Positions 25,447 through 34,313 of a stretch of DNA of 64,000 bases are shown piece by piece. The position numbers and the translations under genes were made by a program. How positions within the stretch are numbered: the first letter of the stretch is position 1; the number at the start of each line of letters is the position of its first letter. The stretch is from Acidobacteriota bacterium (lineage in GTDB: Bacteria; Acidobacteriota; Blastocatellia; Chloracidobacteriales; JADJPF01). The stretch covers positions 1-64,000 of the forward strand of contig JACQZQ010000056.1 of the NCBI GenBank assembly GCA_016213785.1, read 5' to 3'. Below the pieces are notes generated by a model. The model was not told the origin of the DNA. It saw nothing but the letters and a program-made list of their open reading frames with translations, and did no database searches.

Positions 25447-26507
25447 AAGTTTTTTACATTTTTCATTTCTATTAAATTGGCTGTTACTGTACCAAAACCG
25501 CTTTTAATTTGAGCACGTAAAGGAATATGACGCTCATCATCTGTTACCCAAAGGTGAAGTGTTCCTTTTCGTCTAATATATTTGCCATTAAATATTTTCA
25601 TGTCAAGTTTTATAGTAGAAAACTTACCAAAATCATTTGTATCTAGCTTTTCTTTGCCTAAAACAACAACTTCAATATCATAAGTTTCCCCTTCATCATT
25701 AAGTGGGAAAGAAAAACTTTTTCCTACTGTAAGTTCTTGTGCTCTCATTACATACCAACCATTAATTATATCTGTTACCCAAATTAAAGTAGGGTTTTCT
25801 TTACTACGAACTACTTTCTTAGTATTTAAATCTGTGTCTATAAGTTTAACTTTTTGTTTAGCTTGATCAAACTCCGTCACCATTTCACGACGTTTGTTTC
25901 CTTCCTCAATATTTTTTACTGTTTTACTAATACTAAAATCATTTTTATTTACATATGAAGTAAAAACATCATTAATATTTTTACGGAAAATAGATGTAAG
26001 GATTCCTTTAGACTTGGCTTCTACAGTGAATTTCCAAATAGTGTTATCTTGTTTTTTTTCTAAGACTACACTTTCTGTTTGTTTAACAGGCTCACTAGTA
26101 TTTTGATTTATGATTTGGGTAGTAATTTGAGTATTTTCTATCGTGTTAGTTCTGTTTTCAACAGGTTTTTCTTCTGTAGCTTTTTCTACTTTTTCTACTT
26201 TTTCTCTCGGTGTTAGATCTTTATCTTTAATAGCTTCTTGCTCGTTTACAACAAAAGTAAGAGTCCCAATAGTTCCATAAATTGGGAATAGAGAAAGTTT
26301 TAGCTCATAAGATAGCTGTTCACCTGTTTGAAAAGGGGTATTGGACTTAATTTTGCCATGTGTTTGAGCAAATTTTTCTGCTTTTGCTGGCGGTAAAATT
26401 TTAGGGTCATTAATTATATTGCTGTTTTGTGCTGTAACTACAATAAAACTAAAAGAAATAACCAGACTTAAAATTAAGAATAATCTTATAGCATTTTTTC
26501 TTATCAT
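25443..26507 (-). CDS. DUF3108-family exported protein
   Basis: This 354-residue protein has an N-terminal signal peptide (LFLILSLVISFSFIVVTA) and then the DUF3108 fold, a beta-rich periplasmic domain: GEQLSYELKLSLFPIYGTIGTLTF, later DIINGWYVMRAQELTVGKSF, and near the end IRRKGTLHLWVTDDERHIPL. Between these, residues about 85-135 form a charged, low-complexity insert (KVEKVEK, Thr/Asn-rich). The family is found in cell-envelope contexts, but its function is not settled. The start and the stop overlap its neighbours by four bases each (methyltransferase upstream, GH13 downstream), which argues for translational coupling in one operon. Confidence 0.85.
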   Translation of the reverse strand: MIRKNAIRLFLILSLVISFSFIVVTAQNSNIINDPKILPPAKAEKFAQTHGKIKSNTPFQTGEQLSYELKLSLFPIYGTIGTLTFVVNEQEAIKDKDLTPREKVEKVEKATEEKPVENRTNTIENTQITTQIINQNTSEPVKQTESVVLEKKQDNTIWKFTVEAKSKGILTSIFRKNINDVFTSYVNKNDFSISKTVKNIEEGNKRREMVTEFDQAKQKVKLIDTDLNTKKVVRSKENPTLIWVTDIINGWYVMRAQELTVGKSFSFPLNDEGETYDIEVVVLGKEKLDTNDFGKFSTIKLDMKIFNGKYIRRKGTLHLWVTDDERHIPLRAQIKSGFGTVTANLIEMKNVKNL

Positions 26508-27064
26508 TTATAAATTCCTCCTAGCCAATAAGTTTTAGCTATTAATACTCCTAGTGCTGCTACTGTACCGAGTAGAGCACGGTATTCACGATATCTTAAA
26601 TAAAGACTTAAATCGAAATCTGCTTTTGAGCCTTCTTTCCAAGCTGTTAATCTAGGCAAAAATAAAGGCACGTTTTCTGCATAATTAGGATACTGATTAG
26701 GAAAAGTTTGTTGCATATAATCTGCCTCAGAACGCATTACTGATGAATAAACTAACAAATAAAATAAGACAAAAATAGCTACTAGTTCTAACCTTGCTGT
26801 TGCTAAAGCAAAACCAGCACCAAGAAATAAACTGCCAAAGTAAAGTGGATTACGAGTATATGCGTAAGGGCCAGTAATAGCTAGCTTTTCATTTTTTCTT
26901 AAGTGTCCTGATGCCCAAGCTCGCCAAGCTAGGCCAAATAAAGCTAATAAAGCACCACTAGCTATACTCCAAAGCTTAGGTGTGGCTAGGATTAAGCATA
27001 ATGCTCCTAATAAAAAGCCTAGTGGGACGCGAGCGCGGCGGATGAATTCTTGTTTATTTGCCAT
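26504..27064 (-). CDS. isoprenylcysteine methyltransferase-like membrane protein
   Basis: This 186-residue membrane protein belongs to the ICMT/PEMT-like methyltransferase superfamily. The signature is in the middle, GPYAYTRNPLYFGSLFLGAGFAL at about 65-87, preceded by two N-terminal hydrophobic segments and followed by ALVAIFVLFYLLVY. The conserved RNPxY block marks the SAM-binding region. Bacterial members methylate varied lipid or small substrates; the substrate here is unknown. The 5' end overlaps the heptosyltransferase 3' end by 46 bases, and its stop overlaps the DUF3108 start by four bases. No clear ribosome site is seen before the ATG, so coupling to the upstream gene is likely. Confidence 0.87.
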   Translation of the reverse strand: MANKQEFIRRARVPLGFLLGALCLILATPKLWSIASGALLALFGLAWRAWASGHLRKNEKLAITGPYAYTRNPLYFGSLFLGAGFALATARLELVAIFVLFYLLVYSSVMRSEADYMQQTFPNQYPNYAENVPLFLPRLTAWKEGSKADFDLSLYLRYREYRALLGTVAALGVLIAKTYWLGGIYK

Positions 27065-28098
27065 AATTTTATTTTTGGTAGCCGTTTTTCAACAGCACTT
27101 ATTACCATTTTCAAAGGAATATCCATACATTCATTATTAGTTGGGCATTTACGCCTATGACAATCAATACGACAACTTAAGTCTAACCCTACAGTTATAT
27201 CTTTAGCATCAAATGGGCCATTACGATTTGCAAGGGTAGGGCCATAAATTCCCACAATAGGTGTTTTAGAAGCTGCTGCTAAATGAAGCGGGCCAGTATC
27301 TCCGCCAATAAAAATTGTTGCTTTTCTAGCTAAAGCAACAAATTGTTTTAAGTTAGTAGTGATTTGATAAGTATGACCTAGACTTGAAGCCTTAACCACT
27401 GATTGAGCTAAAATCTCTTCTCCTGGCCCAAAAGTTACTAAACTTGTTAATTGGTAATGTTCCCATAGCCAGTCACTTAGCTGACCAAAATATTTTGGCG
27501 ACCAAATCTTAGTCGGCCATCCTCCTCCAGGATTAATAATTGCAAATTCCTTAAGGTTATATTCTAGTAATAAATTATTTATATATTCTGTATCTTCACT
27601 AGATACACTAATAGGAAATTCATAAGGTTGAGCGTTTTCTATTTCTAGGCTTTTAATTAATTGTAGATTTTTTTCAATTATATGTAGCTTATCATCAACA
27701 TTAACTTGGTTGGATAAAAACAATCGACTAGCTTTTTCTCGTAGTCCATTATCTGAAAAACCCACTCGTTTTTTACTTCCAGAGATTAATGCTATTAATC
27801 CTGATTTAAGTAGCCCTTGAAAATCAAAGGCAATATCTATTTTATTAGAGTGGAGTTTTTTAACTGTCTGAATAACTTCTTTTAATACTATAGGTTGCCA
27901 AAATTTTTTCCGCCAGCTTTTAGTATCAATAATAATTAATTCATCAATAGTTGTATTACCTAATAAAATATTAGCTGCTGCACGCTCAGCTATCCAAGTA
28001 ATCCTACTATTAGGATAAGCGCGGCGTAGGGCTGCCACTGCTGGTAGTGTGTGGACTACATCGCCTATTGCGCTAAGTTTTACTATTAAAAAATGCAT
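27019..28098 (-). CDS. waaC: LPS heptosyltransferase, GT9 family (WaaC-like)
   Basis: The 359-residue protein is a GT-B glycosyltransferase of family GT9 that adds heptose to the inner core of lipopolysaccharide on the cytoplasmic face of the inner membrane. It opens with the family start MHFLIVKLSAIGDVVHTLPA. Later come RVGFSDNGLREK, the nucleotide-sugar region INPGGGWPTKIWSPKYFGQL, and FIGGDTGPLHLAAASKTPIVGIYGP. Overall it looks more like heptosyltransferase I than II, but I would not insist on that. It is the first gene of the overlapping operon that continues with the methyltransferase, DUF3108 and GH13. The divergent AAA gene shares the upstream region. A lipopolysaccharide-type outer membrane is implied. 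Confidence 0.9.
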   Translation of the reverse strand: MHFLIVKLSAIGDVVHTLPAVAALRRAYPNSRITWIAERAAANILLGNTTIDELIIIDTKSWRKKFWQPIVLKEVIQTVKKLHSNKIDIAFDFQGLLKSGLIALISGSKKRVGFSDNGLREKASRLFLSNQVNVDDKLHIIEKNLQLIKSLEIENAQPYEFPISVSSEDTEYINNLLLEYNLKEFAIINPGGGWPTKIWSPKYFGQLSDWLWEHYQLTSLVTFGPGEEILAQSVVKASSLGHTYQITTNLKQFVALARKATIFIGGDTGPLHLAAASKTPIVGIYGPTLANRNGPFDAKDITVGLDLSCRIDCHRRKCPTNNECMDIPLKMVISAVEKRLPKIKLWQINKNSSAALASH

Positions 28099-28359
28099 AG
28101 ATTCTTTGGAAATAATTTTCTTTAACGCCTGTGTTTAAATATAAATTTTATTTATTAAGTTTAATGATCAATCTAAATAAAAGTTCAAAATTCTATTATT
28201 ATTTGGCAAAAACTAGCATAGAAAATAGTTGGTTTCAACGCTACTCTATCTTAATTATGTCTTACGTTATCCCGTTTAAGGGGGTTTTTCCTATTAATTA
28301 TTATGCTAAAATATCGCTTCTTGCTTTAATCCTACTATCCTTATGAGGAGATTTGATTT

Positions 28360-30156
28360 ATGAGTTCTCTTAACATTGAACGAAAAAAACTCTTAGGCGG
28401 TAATGAAGACGAAATTAGACAATTACCTAAATGGGCAGCAACTCTTGTACGTAAGTATAATTCCGGGGAAGCTAGTCGCTTTTTACTCTATCATAATATT
28501 TATGACCTAATTTGGCTAAAAAATAGCTACTCTAACTTAATTGGGTTTCTAGGGTACTTACTTAAGGATCGTAATTTTCTTCTTTATAATCGTAGTAATG
28601 GAATTCAAGCAAGTAGAAAAGATTTACTCTTTGAAATGGAGCGAGTATTTAATGCAGATATGCGTGTAGCTGATCCACTAGCTGCAACTAAAAAGCAAAT
28701 GAATATTACTCCTATGCTGCCTAAAGATCCTGCTCGTGCTATTCCTTATATTGAGCAGTTTTTTTATGAACAATGGAGAACTGAAGCCCCAAACCCAGAA
28801 GCAGAACAGCTTTTTGGAGAATGTGGTGTAGTAATTAACTTTCTAGAATCAATTATTCCTGCTGGAGAAGTAGGCTATATGTCAGGAGAAGATCGTAATC
28901 TCTGGGTCACACTTCAAAAATGGATTACCACCACCCAAGATAAACCTGCTCATAACCCTATTATTTTTATTACTGAAAGCGTTTCTGATGTAAATCAACG
29001 TATTAGAGAAAACCCACGCCTAGTTAATATTGAAATCCCTTACCCTGATTATGAAGAGCGTTTAAGTTATACCAGGTATTTTAGAGTAATGAACCCATCA
29101 ATTCGTTTTGAAATGAATGAAGAACAATTTTCCCATATGTCTTCAGGCTTAAACCGTATTCATATTACTTCAATGGTTCGTAGTGCTTCTATTAATTCCG
29201 AAGGGCTTACTTATGAGATTGTTCGTAATAAGAAAAAAGAAATTATTGAAAGTGAATGTGTTGGATTAGTTGAGTTTGTTACCCCCAAATATGGCCTAGA
29301 ACACGTTGGTGGAATGAAAAAAGCAAAAGAGTTTTTACGTAATATTGCTAAAATTATTAAAGATGGCATTACAGAAGAAGCCCCTATGGGAATCTTACTT
29401 TCTGGAGCAGTTGGAACAGGAAAAACATTTTTAGCCGAATGCTTTGCTAAAGATTGTGGATTAAACGTAATTGAACTTAAGAATTTTAGAGATAAATGGG
29501 TAGGATCTACAGAGGCAAACCTAGAAAAAATTCTTAATCTATTAACTACTCTTGCTCCAATAGTAGTTTTAATTGATGAAGCAGACGCGACTTTAGGAAA
29601 CCGTGATAGCGGTGGAGGAGGAAGCGATGTAGATTCAAGAATCTTTTCTAAATTAGCTAATGCAATGGGTAGTCCTGAGAACCGAGGTCAAATACTTTGG
29701 ATTTTAATGACTTGCCGCCCAGATTTACTCCCAATTGACTTAAAACGCCAAGGCCGTTGTGAAGAACATATTTCGCTTTTTTATCCAGACACCGAAGAAG
29801 AACGATTAGAAATTGCTCAAGCCATGGTTAAGAAAAATAATATTGATAATACTTTTACTGATTGGGCACCTTTAACTAAACATTCTCTATCACTCTCAGG
29901 CGCAGATATTGAAGCTATTTTAATTCGTTGTCGTAGACAAGCCAGAAATAATGGCCGCAAAGTCGCTACTCAAGAGGATTTATTAGAAGTTTGTAATACT
30001 TTTACTCCTGCTCGTGATGAAATGGCTATTGAGTATCAAACCCTAGTAGCAGTAAGAGAATCGACTTCTAAAGAAATGCTCCCAGAACTTTATAGAGATA
30101 CATCTGCACAAGAAATTGCTTCTCGTATTGAACAATTACGGCCTTACGTCCGATAA
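28360..30156 (+). CDS. AAA-family ATPase, 598 residues
   Basis: The C-terminal half (about 310-560) is a classical AAA ATPase: Walker A GAVGTGKT at about 349, Walker [10 protein letters not shown] at about 404, sensor-like [10 protein letters not shown] and the arginine-finger region KRQGRCEEH. The N-terminal 300 residues are a separate domain ([23 protein letters not shown]) with weak resemblance to a second, degenerate ATPase unit ([19 protein letters not shown]); it has no Walker A. There is no protease motif (no HEXXH), so it is not FtsH. GAGGAG lies nine bases before the ATG. The role may be protein remodelling; the partner is unknown. Confidence 0.88.
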   Translation: MSSLNIERKKLLGGNEDEIRQLPKWAATLVRKYNSGEASRFLLYHNIYDLIWLKNSYSNLIGFLGYLLKDRNFLLYNRSNGIQASRKDLLFEMERVFNADMRVADPLAATKKQMNITPMLPKDPARAIPYIEQFFYEQWRTEAPNPEAEQLFGECGVVINFLESIIPAGEVGYMSGEDRNLWVTLQKWITTTQDKPAHNPIIFITESVSDVNQRIRENPRLVNIEIPYPDYEERLSYTRYFRVMNPSIRFEMNEEQFSHMSSGLNRIHITSMVRSASINSEGLTYEIVRNKKKEIIESECVGLVEFVTPKYGLEHVGGMKKAKEFLRNIAKIIKDGITEEAPMGILLSGAVGTGKTFLAECFAKDCGLNVIELKNFRDKWVGSTEANLEKILNLLTTLAPIVVLIDEADATLGNRDSGGGGSDVDSRIFSKLANAMGSPENRGQILWILMTCRPDLLPIDLKRQGRCEEHISLFYPDTEEERLEIAQAMVKKNNIDNTFTDWAPLTKHSLSLSGADIEAILIRCRRQARNNGRKVATQEDLLEVCNTFTPARDEMAIEYQTLVAVRESTSKEMLPELYRDTSAQEIASRIEQLRPYVR

Positions 30157-30175
30157 AATAAAAAATTGGAGACTT

Positions 30176-30553
30176 ATGACAAAAGAGAGAATTCCTGCAA
30201 TTCGTGTAGTAATGATGCCTAGAGATACTAATTCTCATGGAACAATTTTTGGAGGTGTTTTACTTAGCTATATTGACCAGGCTGGAGCAATAGAGGTACA
30301 TAAACATACCAGTAAAAAAATTGTTACTGTAGCAATGACCGAAGTTATTTTTATTGAACCAGTTTTTGTAGGAGATTTAGTTAGTTTTTATACAGAAACA
30401 GTCAAAATAGGGCGAACATCTATAACAGTAAAAGTTTTTGTTGAGTCAGATAGAATTATTGCCACTAAACGTCAAACCGTAAAAGTAACAGAAGCCGAAG
30501 TGGTTTATGTTGCCGTTAATGACGAGCGCCGCCCAATCCCAGTATTAGATTAA
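30176..30553 (+). CDS. acyl-CoA thioesterase, hotdog fold
   Basis: This 125-residue protein is a single hotdog-fold acyl-CoA thioesterase of the YciA/BACH type, hydrolysing acyl-CoAs in the cytoplasm. The family signature [23 protein letters not shown] and the strand [21 protein letters not shown] are present. I start it at the ATG at 30176, with GGAG six bases upstream; a longer frame begins inside the AAA gene. It follows the AAA gene by 19 bases and is probably co-transcribed with it. A perfect palindrome follows and reaches the convergent thioesterase gene. Confidence 0.9.
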   Translation: MTKERIPAIRVVMMPRDTNSHGTIFGGVLLSYIDQAGAIEVHKHTSKKIVTVAMTEVIFIEPVFVGDLVSFYTETVKIGRTSITVKVFVESDRIIATKRQTVKVTEAEVVYVAVNDERRPIPVLD

Positions 30554-30560
30554 ATAATTG

Positions 30561-30620
30561 GTAGAGATAGACCTATGTGTCTATTTCGGAGTAGAGATAG
30601 ACACATAGGTCTATCTCTAC
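30561..30620. repeat. perfect 24-bp palindrome with GTAG heads (REP/BIME-like) between convergent genes
   Basis: Two 24-base arms, a perfect match, flank a 12-base loop. Each arm holds a short GTAG-headed palindrome (GTAG-AGATAGAC), like a pair of REP units. The right arm covers the stop codon of the gene at 30617, and further GTAGAGAC-type copies continue into its coding end. It would also stop transcription from both sides. Confidence 0.8.
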
Positions 30621-31069
30621 GGTGTCTCTACGGTCTCTATGGTGTCTAATTTTTTAATTGCATCTCTAACAACTTTGGGCATATCTGCGGATTTTCCTTG
30701 TTTATAGTCTGCCCAAACTATTATAGAGAAACCTTCTGCTACTAAGGTTTCTGTGCCAGCAAGGAAAAGACCATAATCCATTTGAAAGGATCTTGTCTTA
30801 AGAGAAGATACTCTTACTCCAACATCAAGTCTAGCAGGGTAATGTACTTGTTTTCTAAAGTTTAAGTTAGCGTGTGCTAGTGTAGGGCCTTCAGATAAGT
30901 TAGGTATTAGGTTTAATTCTAACGATTCAAAATAACGAATTCTTGCTGATTCGCAAAAAGTAAAATATCTAGTGTTATTTACATGTCCAAGTGCGTCCAT
31001 ATCACCCCAACGAATGTCTACTTCTATCCAACACTTGAAATCACTACGTTTGATATCAGCTTTTTCCAA
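30617..31069 (-). CDS. 4HBT-type acyl-CoA thioesterase
   Basis: This 150-residue protein is a second hotdog thioesterase, of the 4-hydroxybenzoyl-CoA thioesterase (4HBT, YbgC-like) type. It shows the catalytic block IRWGDMDALGHVNNTRYFTFCESAR, where the first Asp of the block is the usual catalytic residue, and FRKQVHYPARLDVGVRV. The last ten residues (DTIETVETP) are coded inside the GTAG-type repeat, so the C-terminus was probably changed by that repeat. Its ATG at 31069 has a weak site. It is convergent with the other thioesterase. The natural acyl substrate is unknown. Confidence 0.9.
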   Translation of the reverse strand: MEKADIKRSDFKCWIEVDIRWGDMDALGHVNNTRYFTFCESARIRYFESLELNLIPNLSEGPTLAHANLNFRKQVHYPARLDVGVRVSSLKTRSFQMDYGLFLAGTETLVAEGFSIIVWADYKQGKSADMPKVVRDAIKKLDTIETVETP

Positions 31070-31100
31070 GACAATTTCTCCTAAACATAAGTTTATAAAA

Positions 31101-31130
31101 TAATAGCCTAAGCAGTTGCTTAGGCTATTA
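31101..31130 (-). terminator. intrinsic terminator of the TerB-like gene
   Basis: A perfect 14-bp stem with a two-base loop (it will open to four or more) lies 17 bases past the stop at 31148 and is followed on the minus strand by TTTTATAAACTT. It ends the TerB-like transcript before the thioesterase gene. Confidence 0.8.
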
Positions 31131-31147
31131 TTTGAAGGTAAGTTTAT

Positions 31148-32083
31148 TTAGACTTGAACATTTAGTTTAGCAATTTCAGCATCATATTGTTCTTGGTTAA
31201 TTGTATTTGCTTTTAGTTGTTTACCAAGCTCTGTCATCTTAGCAGCAACTTCTTTATTGGCATCTATACTAGCCTTGCTAGCTTGGTATTCTTTTTCACC
31301 AGCAGCCTTTTGTTCTTTGAATATACTTTTAATGGTATCGGTTGTTAGCATTCCACCAGATTCAAAGTATTTTACTGCTACTTGTCCCATAGCGTGTGTT
31401 GCTATAAAAGCGCCAGCAGCGCCAACTAAACTACCAAAACCAGGAACAAGTTTAGCTAAACTTGAAACAGCCATTCTTGCACCAGTTCCTAGACCTGCTG
31501 TTGCTAACAAAGCTTTGATACTGGCTTTGTCTAGGCTTCTACCATAAGTTTTACCAATTTCTGCCACCATTCTTATTTGGGCTGTAAGCACCATTACTTC
31601 ACCAATTATTGGTATAGGTACTGCACCAGCAATACTAGCTAAGATACGATGTATTTTAATGATTTCTTGAGAGTCTTCTGAGCGGGTTGTTTGGCTAGGA
31701 GCACCTGAGCTAGCAGCCATAGTTCCTTGACTAATCATTACAGCATTTTGGAGATCAACCATTTCTGAATCTGGTATATTCCAGCGTTTTTGCACCTCTT
31801 CTAGTAAAGCTTTTTCTTCTGGGCTACAATCACCATCAGCATGAGCTAGTAAATAAGCTGCTGAAAAGCTTTGGTGTCTTGCTTCTTCAGATTGAATTAC
31901 AGCTAAAACACTTTCTAAGGTTTGATTTTCAGATAAAAGACTATCGACAGTGTGATTTCCAGGTAGCGAACTTCCTTCTAGTGCGTCTTGAATCCCAACA
32001 CGTTCTTCTTCAGAAATTACTCCGTTAGCTTTGGCAACAAGTACCAATAATTGCAATGAGGCTAATGCTTGGTTTGAATCCAT
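31148..32083 (-). CDS. TerB-like N-terminal plus DUF697-like protein
   Basis: The 311-residue protein has two parts. Residues about 5-125 look like a TerB-like helical domain (LVLVAKANGVISEEE, LLAHADGDCSPEEKALLEEV), with the repeated acidic D/E-rich turns of that fold. Residues about 145-250 are a hydrophobic DUF697-like unit (GAVPIPIIGEVMVLTAQIRMV, GLGTGARMAVSSLAKLVPGFG, AGAFIATHAMGQVAVKYFE), which probably sits in or on the membrane. The end is a charged helix. Such pairings are found with envelope stress functions, but no exact role is known. A good ribosome site (AAGGAG) stands before the ATG. Confidence 0.8.
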   Translation of the reverse strand: MDSNQALASLQLLVLVAKANGVISEEERVGIQDALEGSSLPGNHTVDSLLSENQTLESVLAVIQSEEARHQSFSAAYLLAHADGDCSPEEKALLEEVQKRWNIPDSEMVDLQNAVMISQGTMAASSGAPSQTTRSEDSQEIIKIHRILASIAGAVPIPIIGEVMVLTAQIRMVAEIGKTYGRSLDKASIKALLATAGLGTGARMAVSSLAKLVPGFGSLVGAAGAFIATHAMGQVAVKYFESGGMLTTDTIKSIFKEQKAAGEKEYQASKASIDANKEVAAKMTELGKQLKANTINQEQYDAEIAKLNVQV

Positions 32084-32497
32084 TAATAATCTCCTTAAAT
32101 TAGTTTGCAGGCTTACTAGTTAATACAGCTAAGAATATCTACTTGTATAGGGTTAATAATTTAACACTAAAAGCGTGCAAATTATATAAGCCTATTAGCT
32201 ATTTAGCAAACGAGATATATAAAAATATACCTGTATAGAAAGTTTACTTTTGTCATATAAGCTTAAAGATAATAAAATTTAATAAAATAAACCCTTAAAT
32301 CTATTTATAGTGCTTACGAATAATTACCAAAGTTGCTATTTTGATTATAGTCTGTTATTTTTGTTGAGCCAAATTCTTGTAGGTTCTTCTAAAGAAACTA
32401 AATAACGGTCATTATTGATAGATTGATAGTAATATTTTTATAAAAAGTAGAAGGAGGAAAAACACTAAAGAGTTTAGTGTTTAATGCTAAAGAGTTT
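32084..32497. other. intergenic region between divergent genes
   Basis: About 400 bases lie between the TerB-like gene (minus) and the GYF_2-like gene (plus). They hold both promoters, an AAGGAGG-type site at 32451-32457, and a perfect 9-bp inverted repeat at 32461-32481. No other open frame is convincing and no RNA gene was recognised. Confidence 0.5.
32461..32481. promoter_or_regulatory. perfect 9-bp inverted repeat before the GYF_2-like gene
   Basis: AACACTAAA and TTTAGTGTT are separated by GAG. The repeat stands between a strong Shine-Dalgarno sequence and the first ATG, which may make it an operator or an RNA stem that brings the ribosome site closer to the start. It partly repeats again as TAAAGAGTTTATG over the start codon. 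Confidence 0.4.
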
Positions 32498-33445
32498 ATG
32501 AGCGCTGATAATGAAATGTGGCAAGTTTTATTGTCTGGGGAAATTACAGATGTTGATTTAGGGACACTAAAACAATGGATTGGTGAGGGAAAAGTTCTAA
32601 AAACTGATAAAGTTAGAAAAGGGGGAGGAAGTTGGGTAGATGTTGCACGAACGCCAGCCTTACGTGCTCTACTATCTGGTGTTTCACAACAACAAAGCAC
32701 CCCTCCACCAGCAATACAACTTCAAGATAATTCTGCTAATGTCACTTCACAATCACAACCTTACTTACCTGCTGACCAACCCTATTTGCCGCCAGATCAA
32801 CCTTATTTACCTCAAACTCCAGAATCAGACCAGCCCTACCTAGACCCTAATAAAAACTATAATGCACCTGAACCTCAAACTCCACCGTCAACAGGAACGA
32901 TGTTTGAAGGCACTGCTCCTCCACAAAAATTTTTACAAACTGAAGCTCTTCCAGAAGCTTTTAGAAAAGATACTTCTAAAAAGCCTAAGAGAATTTCTAT
33001 AGAAGAATATGCTAGTAGAATGCAGTCCCAGCAAAGCCTAGGCGGATTAATAGGAGCGGGCTTTTTAGGAGGAGGATTTGGTGTTATAGCTTGGGCTTTT
33101 TTTGCCTTAGCAACTCAAAGTAAATCCTATTGGATTTGCCTAGGTATAGGTTATTTAGTTGGGGATATGGCTAGAAGATTTGGCAAATGTGTAGAAGCTA
33201 AATTTGGCGCAATTGCAGGCTTTTTTGCCATAGTCGCTTCTTTTATAGGTCAACTCTTAGGTGTTGCTATAGTTGATGCTCTGCAAAATGATATTTCTAA
33301 AGCACAGGTTTTTTCTAATTTAGACTTTGCCAAAGCCTATAGCAATATGATGCTCTCCTTTGGTGCTTTTAATCTGATTCTTTATTTAGCTGCTGGATAT
33401 GTTGCTTATTATTTTTGTTTTAGAACAGATACAGAAATGGATTAA
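32498..33445 (+). CDS. membrane protein with a GYF_2-like domain and a Pro-rich linker
   Basis: This protein, 315 residues from the ATG at 32498, has an N-terminal GYF_2-like domain (MWQVLLSGEITDVDLGTLKQW, then VRKGGGSWVDVARTP). A linker with repeated QPYLP motifs (QPYLPADQPYLPPDQPYLP) follows, then a charged helix, and four or five hydrophobic segments from about residue 180 on (LIGAGFLGGGFGVIAWAFFAL, CLGIGYLVGDMARR, AIAGFFAIVASFIGQLLGV, LILYLAAGYVAYYFCF). A GTG at 32477 would add seven residues; neither start has an ideal site, and the GGAGG is far upstream. The QPYLP repeats look like a binding stretch for partner proteins. Confidence 0.72.
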   Translation: MSADNEMWQVLLSGEITDVDLGTLKQWIGEGKVLKTDKVRKGGGSWVDVARTPALRALLSGVSQQQSTPPPAIQLQDNSANVTSQSQPYLPADQPYLPPDQPYLPQTPESDQPYLDPNKNYNAPEPQTPPSTGTMFEGTAPPQKFLQTEALPEAFRKDTSKKPKRISIEEYASRMQSQQSLGGLIGAGFLGGGFGVIAWAFFALATQSKSYWICLGIGYLVGDMARRFGKCVEAKFGAIAGFFAIVASFIGQLLGVAIVDALQNDISKAQVFSNLDFAKAYSNMMLSFGAFNLILYLAAGYVAYYFCFRTDTEMD

Positions 33446-33530
33446 TTTAAGTATAAAGACTAGTAAAATACTAAATTAGAGACTTTTGGTGTTTGAAGAG
33501 ATAAGCTAAGAAATATTTTAGGAGTGGTAT

Positions 33531-34232
33531 ATGAGTAGTTTTTTTGATAAAGCAAAGAAGTTAAGTCAAACTATTGGTGTTAGTAAAGACAAATCTCAAG
33601 AAAATCTAGAAAGCAATCTAGAAAGCAATCTAGAAAATAATACTCAAGAAACTCAGCTTAAAGTAGAAACATCTCAAACCTTTATTAATACTGGTCTAGA
33701 AAAGGTTCAAGATCTTACAAATACAGGGCTTGGAAAAGTTCAAGGTGTTGCAGGTTCTAGCCTAGAAAAAGCACAAGCAGTTGCAGAATTAAGTAAAGTA
33801 AAAATTAAAGGTGTTGCTAATTTAGGCCGCGAAGCAGTTGAAGATGTGAGTGAATTTGCTTGGGATAAGGTTCAAAGTGTTGCAGGAAAAGGTTTAGATA
33901 GTATTAATCAAGCTATTGATTCTACTATGGCAGATTTACAGGGGCTTAAGCCAATCTTATCAAAATGTGGGTTTTCTATAGATGAAATAGAAATAGAGTT
34001 TTCTTTTCCTCCAGAATTTCAAGTTTCTATTACCCAACCTAAAAATGCCACTGCTAAACTAGAAGAAGCAATTAAAGATGTTACTTTAACTAAAACTCAG
34101 CAAATTTTTGTTAGTTCTCTAAGGGCTGTTAATCTAGCTAATGATTTTATTAGCGAAAAATATAGCGAATATATAGAAGATATTACTGTAGTTGCAGGTT
34201 TTCCCCCTAAATTAAAAGTTAAATTAAAATAA
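33531..34232 (+). CDS. hypothetical amphipathic protein, 233 residues
   Basis: I do not recognise this protein. The first half is low-complexity and helical, with repeats such as NLESNLESNLEN and a loose heptad-like series (GLEKVQDLTNTGLGKVQGVAG, then SLEKAQAVAELS), suggesting amphipathic helices or a coiled coil that may bind a membrane surface. The second half (about 130-233) is compact: CGFSIDEIEIEFSFPPEF, and a final IEDITVVAGFPPKLKVKLK echoing it. TAGGAG precedes the ATG. It follows the GYF_2-like gene by 85 bases on the same strand and could belong to the same operon. No signal peptide or strong membrane segment is visible. Confidence 0.7.
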   Translation: MSSFFDKAKKLSQTIGVSKDKSQENLESNLESNLENNTQETQLKVETSQTFINTGLEKVQDLTNTGLGKVQGVAGSSLEKAQAVAELSKVKIKGVANLGREAVEDVSEFAWDKVQSVAGKGLDSINQAIDSTMADLQGLKPILSKCGFSIDEIEIEFSFPPEFQVSITQPKNATAKLEEAIKDVTLTKTQQIFVSSLRAVNLANDFISEKYSEYIEDITVVAGFPPKLKVKLK

Positions 34233-34313
34233 TTTTACTAAGTTTTATAATAACTTATAAACTATTGAAAATTAAATTTTTATAAATCACTTTTCTAAAA
34301 ATGAGCTTAAAAA

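Noticed and set aside
26504-27064. ICMT-like methyltransferase as tailoring enzyme of the type III PKS
   Set aside because: In alkylresorcinol clusters a similar methyltransferase sits beside the PKS, but here it is about 19 kb away and locked in an overlapping operon with LPS and GH13 genes.
28131-28346. 71-residue open frame upstream of the AAA ATPase
   Set aside because: AT-rich, no ribosome site, overlaps the promoter region between two divergent genes, no recognisable motif.
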